Positions 58,701 through 64,000 of a stretch of 64,000 bases of DNA are shown here, in pieces. Origin of the DNA: Micromonospora sp. WMMD812. Its GTDB lineage: Bacteria > Actinomycetota > Actinomycetes > Mycobacteriales > Micromonosporaceae. The first letter of the stretch is position 1. Every line of letters begins with the position of its first letter. The notes under the pieces are model-generated. The model saw only the letters and a program-made list of their open reading frames with translations. It was not told the DNA's origin and searched no databases. The stretch covers positions 3,742,001 to 3,806,000 of the forward strand of contig NZ_CP114904.1 in the NCBI RefSeq assembly GCF_027497215.1. Reading direction: 5' to 3'. The position numbers and the translations under genes were made by a program.

Positions 58701-59561
58701 TCAGCAGCCCGGATTCGCCGCCTGACACATCCGGCTGGCCGCCACCGTGGCGAGCTGGAGCAGTTCGGACTCGGTGCCGTGCCGCCCGAGGCCGAGCACC
58801 GCGACGAGGTCGCCGACCCGAATGATCGCCTTGTAGGTCGGCGGGGTCACGTCGCCGAACGTCTCGCCGGTCTTCATGTCGCGGGCCGGGGACACGAGGT
58901 GTTGCACCATGGCGGCGTCGTCCCCCGCGAAGTCCCGCCGGACGATCCGCCACTGGTGCACCGCCTCCGCCGTGCCGGCCCGCCCCTTCCACTCGTACGG
59001 CCCGACGCTGCGCCACTGCACGCACGGGGCGATGATCTGGTCCAAATCGGCGAGGAACGTCTCGGCTCCCCCCGGCGTGAGCCGGTAGACGTCCTGCATC
59101 GCCACCACGTCGCTGGGCGCGAGGTCGACGCCGTCCGGCCGCGCGGTCAGGAGGGTCTGCGATCGCGACCAGCGGGACGGCCAGGTCTGCGACAGCCCCT
59201 GGCTCGTCCGGCAGGCGCCGAGCATGTCGTCTATCCGGATCGGCTCCGCCAGCCCCGAGTCGGTGAGCTGGGTGTCCGCCGACGCCAGCCCGAGATCGGT
59301 CGGCCGGAGCAGCGCCTCGGTGGTGATCTCCGCACGGACGGGCACGCTCGGACCGACCGAGGCGGTCGGAGGTGTCGAGGACCGGCCCGGTGCGACGACC
59401 GCGATGGCGGAGACGCCGGCGAGCGCCAGCGCGGCGGCCGCCGCGGCGACGTTGCGCCAGTTGCGCCGCCGGGCGCGGGCGCGGATCTCCTCCGGACCGG
59501 GCCAGCGCACGTCCCGCAGGTCCCGCTGCACCTTCTCGACGAACGCCAGGTCGTCACGCAT
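58701..59561 (-). CDS. Membrane protein partner of the ECF sigma factor
   Basis: 286 residues. A cytosolic start (MRDDLAFVEKVQRDLRDVRW) with an Arg-rich stretch is followed by one membrane helix (VAAAAAALALAGVSAIAVVA) and a long extracytoplasmic domain with several Cys (GACRTSQGLSQTW, APCVQWRSVGPYEWKG, RMCQAANPGC). It lacks the HxxxCxxC zinc motif of classic anti-sigma factors, so it is not a ZAS protein, but its position suggests control of or by the sigma factor. ATG 59561 overlaps the sigma gene by eight bases. Confidence 0.78.
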   Translation of the reverse strand: MRDDLAFVEKVQRDLRDVRWPGPEEIRARARRRNWRNVAAAAAALALAGVSAIAVVAPGRSSTPPTASVGPSVPVRAEITTEALLRPTDLGLASADTQLTDSGLAEPIRIDDMLGACRTSQGLSQTWPSRWSRSQTLLTARPDGVDLAPSDVVAMQDVYRLTPGGAETFLADLDQIIAPCVQWRSVGPYEWKGRAGTAEAVHQWRIVRRDFAGDDAAMVQHLVSPARDMKTGETFGDVTPPTYKAIIRVGDLVAVLGLGRHGTESELLQLATVAASRMCQAANPGC

Positions 59562-60054
59562 CGGCGGCCTCCTCCAGATCAGAGACGGCGAGCAGCCCGG
59601 CGAGCGCGGCACGCCCCCGAGAGAGGCGGGCCTTGACGGTGCCCACCGGCGCCTCGGTCTCGCGGGCCACCTCGGCGACCGGCATCCCGAGCAGGTAGTA
59701 GAGGGCGATCGCGGTCCGTTGCTCCTCCGGGAGCCGGCGCAGCGCCGCCACCACCTCGACCGTCTCGGTGCCCGGGCCGGGAGTCGTCTCGACGGCGCCG
59801 TGCCGCAGGTAGGCGCGGGCTCGGCTGCGCAGGCTGCGCCACCGGCTCACCGCGATCCGGGTGGCGACCACCCGTGTCCACGCCTCCGGGTCGTCGTAGC
59901 CGCTCACCGTCGACCAGCGCTGCCAGACCCGGATGTACGCCTCCTGGACCGCGTCCTGCGCCTCGGCGAGGTCGCCGGTGAGTACGTAGACGAAGCCGAG
60001 CAGCCGTTGCCGGCTGCCCCGGTAGAACTCGTCGAATCCCTCGACGTCCGGCAC
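59554..60054 (-). CDS. ECF RNA polymerase sigma factor, SigE family
   Basis: 166 residues. Region 2 (FDEFYRGSRQRLLGFVYVLT, DAVQEAYIRVWQRW) and region 4 (RRLPEEQRTAIALYYLLGMP, VAEVARETEAPVGTVKARLS) are both clear. It matches the SigE-family ECF group common in Micromonospora and Streptomyces. GTG 60054 follows GGAGGT. It overlaps the membrane partner downstream, so the two are co-translated. No target promoter recognised in the window. Confidence 0.9.
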   Translation of the reverse strand: MPDVEGFDEFYRGSRQRLLGFVYVLTGDLAEAQDAVQEAYIRVWQRWSTVSGYDDPEAWTRVVATRIAVSRWRSLRSRARAYLRHGAVETTPGPGTETVEVVAALRRLPEEQRTAIALYYLLGMPVAEVARETEAPVGTVKARLSRGRAALAGLLAVSDLEEAADA

Positions 60055-60117
60055 CTGGTTACCTCCCCCGTGACGGTCGCAGGGGACACGCGCCGGCCGG
60101 TGCCGGCGGTTGCCTGC

Positions 60118-61101
60118 TCAGCCGAGCAATTTCGCCAGCTCGGCGCGGGGAAACTCGCCGGCCGGGATCCGCTCCCGCACCGCCCGGCGTACCGCCTGCT
60201 GCACTGCGGCGTTGGCCGGCGTCGGTACGCCGTGCAGGCGACCGAGCAGCACGATCTCGCCGTTGAGCTGGTCGGTCTCGGCCGAGCCGGCGCCCCGGGC
60301 CAGGCTCTGCCAGGTGGAGCCGCCGGCCCGCTGCTCGCCGCCGACGGGCCGGTGCTGCACGAGATCGCCCCGCGCCGTCGCCTCCTCGGCCCGATCGGTG
60401 TGCGCGATCCCGGCCGCGGCCAGCACCGCCTCGCCCTCGGCCCGGATCCGGTCGGCCAGGCCGTCCGGGGCGTCCCGGCCGAACAGCGCCTGGAGGGCGT
60501 TGCCCAGGTTGCCCAGCAGCTTGCCGTACTTCCAACGCATCACGTCCGGCCGGACGGGCGCGACGAAGCCGGCGGCGGCCAGCTCGGCGGCGACCGTACG
60601 GTCGGTGTCGTCCGATCCGGACGGATAGCGGCCGACGTGCAGGATCCCGGGGTGCGGGTGACCGTTGGCCACGACCACACCCGGTTCGAGGTGGGTCGCC
60701 GGCAGCCACACGCAGACGCCGTGCACCCGCGCGAAGAACCGCAGCGCGGCCGGCTCGTTCGCGACGCCGTTCTGCGCGGTGAGCAGTGGCAGCCGCTCGC
60801 CGGCCGTGCCGCCGCCCTCCACCGGGGCGTCCACCCAGCTGGCCAGCGCCGCCTCGGTGTCCTGCGACTTCACGGTGAGCACCAGCACGGTGTCGGCGGG
60901 CAGTGGGCGACCCTCCGGGCGGTCCAGGGCGGGGAGCCGGGCGATGTGCTCCTGCTCGGGCTGGCGCAGGGTCAGTCCACGCTCCCGGATCGCCGCCAGA
61001 TGCGCCCCCCGAGCCACCAACGTGACGCCGTACCCGGCGGACGCCAACCGCACCCCGATGGTGCCCCCGACAGCCCCCGCCCCGATCACCACGTACCTCA
61101 T
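60118..61101 (-). CDS. Ketopantoate reductase family protein (ApbA/PanE-like)
   Basis: 327 residues. NADP motif VVIGAGAVGGTIGVRLASAG at the N-terminus, and the C-terminal helical domain with RWKYGKLLGNLGNALQAL, where the Lys is the usual catalytic residue. The family reduces 2-dehydropantoate to pantoate for coenzyme A, but many paralogues act on other 2-keto acids, so the substrate is not sure. ATG 61101 and GTG 61107 are both in frame; GGAG nine bases upstream suits the ATG. Confidence 0.82.
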   Translation of the reverse strand: MRYVVIGAGAVGGTIGVRLASAGYGVTLVARGAHLAAIRERGLTLRQPEQEHIARLPALDRPEGRPLPADTVLVLTVKSQDTEAALASWVDAPVEGGGTAGERLPLLTAQNGVANEPAALRFFARVHGVCVWLPATHLEPGVVVANGHPHPGILHVGRYPSGSDDTDRTVAAELAAAGFVAPVRPDVMRWKYGKLLGNLGNALQALFGRDAPDGLADRIRAEGEAVLAAAGIAHTDRAEEATARGDLVQHRPVGGEQRAGGSTWQSLARGAGSAETDQLNGEIVLLGRLHGVPTPANAAVQQAVRRAVRERIPAGEFPRAELAKLLG

Positions 61102-61125
61102 GCCCACACTCTCCCTTCAACCACA

Positions 61126-61204
61126 CCGTCGATCATGGACTTGTGGTGCCTGGATCGGGCCGATTCGCGGCTTTTATGAGGCACCACAATTGCATGATCG
61201 ACGG
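61126..61204. repeat. Intergenic palindrome PAL-11 (GATCATG, TTGTGGTGCC arm)
   Basis: 26-bp arms 61126-61151 and 61179-61204 with two mismatches; the arm begins CCGTCGATCATG and ends TTGTGGTGCCT. The loop contains an AT-rich TTTTATGA. It lies just after the M50 gene stop. Confidence 0.9.
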
Positions 61205-61210
61205 AAGCCG

Positions 61211-61954
61211 TCACAGGGTCAGGCCGGCGTCGGTCAGGATGGGGCCGGTCAGGAGGAGCGCGCCCGCCAGCAGGACCGCGAGGTTGACCAGGGCGAAGAC
61301 GGTGACCCAGAAGAACGCCGGGAACGGGGTGAGCCCGGCCAACTGGTCGGCGTCGGAGGCGGGCATCCGACCCCGGGAGCGCAGCCGTTGCAGCTCTACC
61401 ACCGGCCGTACGCCGCCGAGCAGCAGGAACCACACGCCGGCGTACGCGAACGCCGCCTGCACCTGCGGTGACGCGTACCAGGACACGGCGAGCACCACGC
61501 CGCCGGTGACCAACAACGAGATCACGCCGAACGCGTTGCGGATCATCACCAGCATGGCGAGCAGCAGCACCACGGCCACCCAGAGCAGCAGCGTGATCCG
61601 GTTGCCGCCGAGCAGCCACGCGCCGCCCAGCCCGACCAGCGGCGGGGCGATGTAGCCGGCGAGCAGGGTGAGGATCATGCCCGGCCCGCTGGGTCGACCC
61701 GCGGAGAGGGTCAGCCCCGAGGTGTCCGAGTGCAGCCGGATGCCGCGCAGCTTGCGACCGGTGAGCAGGGCGACGAGCGCGTGGCCACCCTCGTGGGCGA
61801 TGGTGATCGCGTTGCGGGCGATCCGCCACGGCAGGCGGGTGGAGACGACGACGAGCGCTCCGAGCGCGGTCAGCAGGACCAGCAGCGGAGGCGGGTCGGG
61901 CTGCGCGCTGAACAGCCGGTCCCAGAGATCGGTCAGCCCGTCGAACGACACCAT
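61211..61954 (-). CDS. M50-family membrane metallopeptidase (M50B-like)
   Basis: 247 residues with about six or seven membrane helices. The zinc motif is AITIAHEGGHALVALLTGRK (HEGGH, an HExxH form) near residue 52, followed by GIRLHSDTSGLT. A second conserved region lies near AGYIAPPLVGLGGAWLLGGN. The group cleaves membrane proteins within the bilayer. ATG 61954 comes eight bases after TAGGCT, a leaderless type; an ATG at 62032 gives a poor N-terminus. Divergent from the lysozyme gene. Confidence 0.86.
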   Translation of the reverse strand: MVSFDGLTDLWDRLFSAQPDPPPLLVLLTALGALVVVSTRLPWRIARNAITIAHEGGHALVALLTGRKLRGIRLHSDTSGLTLSAGRPSGPGMILTLLAGYIAPPLVGLGGAWLLGGNRITLLLWVAVVLLLAMLVMIRNAFGVISLLVTGGVVLAVSWYASPQVQAAFAYAGVWFLLLGGVRPVVELQRLRSRGRMPASDADQLAGLTPFPAFFWVTVFALVNLAVLLAGALLLTGPILTDAGLTL

Positions 61955-61962
61955 GGGGCGCG

Positions 61963-61968
61963 AGCCTA
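61963..61968 (-). promoter_or_regulatory. -10 box of the M50 peptidase gene
   Basis: TAGGCT read leftward, eight bases before ATG 61954; leader nearly absent. Confidence 0.4.
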
Positions 61969-62082
61969 CCGGCCCGTCGGCCCGCCGGTACGACCCGTCC
62001 GACGGCGACGACACGCCCGTCACAGGGTGCACCGACGCGGGTACGGCGCGTACAGGTATCCGGTGGCCACGACGCCGTCGAT

Positions 62083-62116
62083 GAAAGTTTCTTTAGCCCC
62101 CCTTGCGATCTAGGGT
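62083..62116 (+). promoter_or_regulatory. Lysozyme gene promoter with GAAA-G-TTTC dyad
   Basis: The dyad GAAAGTTTC (62083-62091, within TGAAAGTTTCT) lies 20 bases before a -10 TAGGGT (62111-62116). Similar GAAA-N-TTTC elements precede secreted glycoside hydrolase genes in Streptomyces. The start ATG 62166 has its own GGAGG, so this message has a leader. Confidence 0.4.
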
Positions 62117-62165
62117 GATTACCTCCAAAGATGTGCATCAATCGATGGCCCTCTTGGAGGTACCC

Positions 62166-62921
62166 ATGCTCCCCACCCGATCCCCCCTGCGCCGGCTCCT
62201 CGCGGCCGGCCTCACCGTCCTCGCCACCGCCGCCGCGGCCCTGGTCGCCACCGCCGGTCCGGCCGCCGCGGCCACCACGCCCGGCATCGACGTGTCGCGC
62301 TACCAGGGCAGCATCAACTGGACGAGCGTCCGCAACGCCGGCATCCAGTTCGCCTTCATCAAGGCCACGGAGGGCACGAGCTACAAGGACCCGAACTTCA
62401 ACGCCAACTACGTCAACGCGTACAACGCCGGGGTGATCCGCGGGGCGTACCACTTCGCCCGGCCCAACATCTCCTCCGGCGCGGCCCAGGCCAACTACCT
62501 GGCTTCCAACGGCGGCGCCTGGTCGGCGGACAGCCGCACCCTTCCCGCGGCGCTGGACCTGGAGGCCAACCCGTACAGCGGCGGCTACTGCTACGGCCTC
62601 AGCACGACCGGCATGCGCAACTGGGTCCAGGACTTCCTCAACACCTACCGCTCGCGCACCGGCCGCTACGCCGTCATCTACACCACGACCAGCTTCTGGA
62701 ACCAGTGCACCGGCAGCTGGAGCGGGCCGTGGGCCAACCACCCGCTCTGGCTGGCCCGTTGGGCCAGCACCCCGGGCACCCTGCCGGCCGGCGCGCCGGT
62801 CTGGAGCTTCTGGCAGTACACGAGCACCGGCGCCGTCTCCGGGATCAGCGGCAACGTCGACCGCAACTACTGGAACGGCGACCGCTCCCGCCTGATTGCG
62901 CTGGCGAACAACACGCCCTGA
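62166..62921 (+). CDS. Secreted GH25 lysozyme (N,O-diacetylmuramidase type)
   Basis: 251 residues. A signal peptide of about 36 residues (LAAGLTVLATAAAALVATAG, cleavage near AAA-ATT) precedes one GH25 domain: PGIDVSRYQGSINWTSVRNA with the catalytic Asp, FAFIKATEGTSYKDPNF, and PAALDLEANP with the catalytic Asp-x-Glu near residue 145. It ends with NVDRNYWNGD, no extra wall-binding domain. It cleaves the muramic acid-GlcNAc bond outside the cell. ATG 62166 follows TTGGAGG by five bases. Confidence 0.93.
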   Translation: MLPTRSPLRRLLAAGLTVLATAAAALVATAGPAAAATTPGIDVSRYQGSINWTSVRNAGIQFAFIKATEGTSYKDPNFNANYVNAYNAGVIRGAYHFARPNISSGAAQANYLASNGGAWSADSRTLPAALDLEANPYSGGYCYGLSTTGMRNWVQDFLNTYRSRTGRYAVIYTTTSFWNQCTGSWSGPWANHPLWLARWASTPGTLPAGAPVWSFWQYTSTGAVSGISGNVDRNYWNGDRSRLIALANNTP

Positions 62922-63054
62922 TCTCATCCGGCGAGGCGCTTGGCGGCAGCGGGATCGGCTGTGACCGTACGGTCGACAACTGGTCCGGCTGCCGCCACGC
63001 CAGCGGTAGCGGGCCGCCATCTCCGCGGCCACACGCCCGCCGTCACCTGCCGGG

Positions 63055-63297
63055 TCAGGCCCGGCGCCGGTGTCCCATCGGCACCGCGACCCGGGCGGTC
63101 ATCGCGTCCTCGCGGACCAGGGCGCTCCGCCGGGTCACCCGCCAGGCACCCACCCCGGCGACGGTGACGGCCACGACGCTGAGCAACGCGATGAGCGCCG
63201 GAACGCCGATGGTCGCCAGGAGCAGGACCGCGTCGCCGAGCGCGACGAGCATCCACAGTGCCACCCGAGGTCGGGCGTCCCTCCGTCGGTAACCCAT
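63055..63297 (-). CDS. Small two-TM membrane protein (80 aa)
   Basis: MGYRRRDARPRVALWMLVAL begins it; two membrane helices (WMLVALGDAVLLLATIGVPA and LIALLSVVAVTVAGVGAWRV) are linked by a short turn, and the ends are basic. No family recognised. ATG 63297 follows a very strong ribosome site AAGGAGGT; a longer frame to 63351 has none. Confidence 0.7.
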   Translation of the reverse strand: MGYRRRDARPRVALWMLVALGDAVLLLATIGVPALIALLSVVAVTVAGVGAWRVTRRSALVREDAMTARVAVPMGHRRRA

Positions 63298-63368
63298 GTC
63301 GTACCTCCTTCCGTCGTCGAAGGTCAGGTACCCCGGACGACGGGAGGCCATGCGGGTCAGTTTTGCGC

Positions 63369-63470
63369 CGGCGCGAATCCCGCAGGCCTACGTCGGCGCG
63401 AATCCCGCGGGTCAGGGCCGGCGCGAGTCCCGCGGGTCAGGGCCGGCGGCGAATCCCGGCGGGTCAGTCC
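63369..63470. repeat. 25-bp tandem repeat (four copies)
   Basis: Units starting about 63369, 63394, 63419 and 63444 share CGGCGCGAATCCCGCGGG and GTCAGGGC; the last carries an inserted G or two. Between the small membrane gene and the stop of the next gene at 63464. Confidence 0.8.
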
Positions 63471-64000
63471 TGGCGGTCGGGCACGAAGCCCTTGGCGATC
63501 CGGTCGAAGTCGGCCAGCTTGGCCTGCCAGTCCTTGTCGGCGACCTCCCAGCGCAGGGCGTAGCCCCGGTTGCTGGCCGTGACGAAGCCTCGGTTGCGGA
63601 CGTGGATCCGCGTCCCGTCGCGGGTCTCCAGCCACTCCCAATCGGCGCAGGTCTTCCAGAAGTCGCAGCGCCTGATGTCGAGGTACTGGTAGTTGTCGAC
63701 GATGTTCTTCCGGGCCGGCTCGATCCGCTTCCAGTCCGCGTACGCGTCCGACTTCGGCGTGTCCGTCCACTGGACGAGCAGCTCGCCCACCCCGTTGACC
63801 TCGTCGAAGACGATCGTGTCCTGGCCGGCGTTGCGGCGGACCCAGCCGTCCGGCAGCGGCAGCGCGAAGCCGGCCGGGTCCCGGTGCAGCTTCCAGCCCG
63901 CCGGCAGCGCGTTCGAGTCGGTGGACGGAGTCGCCGACGGGGTCGGGCTGGGCGCCACGCTGGTCGGCGGCGCGGAGCTGGGCGGAGTGGACGGCGTCGG
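63464..64000 (-). CDS. C-terminal part of a protein with Pro/Thr/Ser linker, N-terminus beyond window
   Basis: The frame is open to the right edge. It starts inside a linker of the PTPSATPST kind and then carries a compact domain of about 140 residues: GWKLHRDPAGFALPLPDGWV, TIVFDEVNGVGELLVQWTDT, RRCDFWKTCADWEWLETRDG, IHVRNRGFVTASNRGYALRW. Such a domain after a linker is often the extracytoplasmic end of Micromonospora Ser/Thr kinases or lipoproteins, but the missing N-terminus decides. The GTG at 63958 is unlikely to be the true start. Confidence 0.7.
   Translation of the reverse strand, partial: PTPSTPPSSAPPTSVAPSPTPSATPSTDSNALPAGWKLHRDPAGFALPLPDGWVRRNAGQDTIVFDEVNGVGELLVQWTDTPKSDAYADWKRIEPARKNIVDNYQYLDIRRCDFWKTCADWEWLETRDGTRIHVRNRGFVTASNRGYALRWEVADKDWQAKLADFDRIAKGFVPDRQD

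Noticed and set aside
61098..63032. A 644-codon minus-strand frame across three genes
   Set aside because: It runs through the M50 gene, the palindrome and antisense to the lysozyme; no domain is visible.

Overview
The window reads as chromosomal DNA of a very GC-rich actinomycete, most likely Micromonospora or a close relative in the Micromonosporaceae. This rests on gene content and order, frequent GTG starts and many leaderless promoters; no database search was possible. It looks like core chromosome. I see no tRNA or rRNA gene, no insertion sequence, no prophage, no CRISPR array and no large secondary-metabolite cluster.

Layout. 1-9.9 kb: the end of a type II NADH dehydrogenase gene with a Rex-like site, a MoxR/DUF58/DUF4129 membrane operon, a family 5 uracil-DNA glycosylase with a dienelactone-hydrolase-like protein, an LppU-like protein, and a PadR regulator with a HAAS-domain membrane protein. 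9-24.5 kb: the conserved mfd / SurA-like lipoprotein / mazG / eno / divIC / DUF501 / ppx neighbourhood, with nudC, a DUF885 protein, a two-domain cyclase and an S66 peptidase. 24.5-38.5 kb: ppc, rmuC, ispH, xseA-xseB, two paralogous lipoproteins, a DUF4245 protein, glpX and a YdcZ-type transporter. 38.5-46 kb: a TetR/epimerase divergent pair with clear operators, a ferredoxin-NADP reductase-like enzyme, a rhomboid protease, a transglycosylase and a PIN-PhoH ATPase. 46-64 kb: an XRE regulator, otsB, a short-chain cis-prenyltransferase beside a geranylgeranyl reductase, GTP-dependent PEP carboxykinase, two GtrA proteins, birA divergent from an acyl-CoA carboxylase beta subunit, an ECF sigma factor with a membrane partner, a ketopantoate-reductase-like enzyme, an M50 protease, a GH25 lysozyme and a truncated gene at the right edge.

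Metabolically the region holds much of the PEP node (eno, ppc, pckG, glpX). It also carries a carboxylase subunit with its biotin ligase, two isoprenoid steps, trehalose synthesis, DNA repair (mfd, udg, xseAB, rmuC) and several cell-wall or envelope factors.

The most unusual signal is a set of about eleven long, mostly GATC-bounded intergenic palindromes, falling into sequence subfamilies, roughly one per 6 kb from 16.5 kb to 61.2 kb. Some lie between divergent genes, so they are not simply terminators. Other regulatory signals are more than a dozen TANNNT-N6-8-start leaderless promoters, two matching TetR boxes, two Crp-type 18-bp palindromes, and a 20-bp direct repeat upstream of the LppU-like gene.
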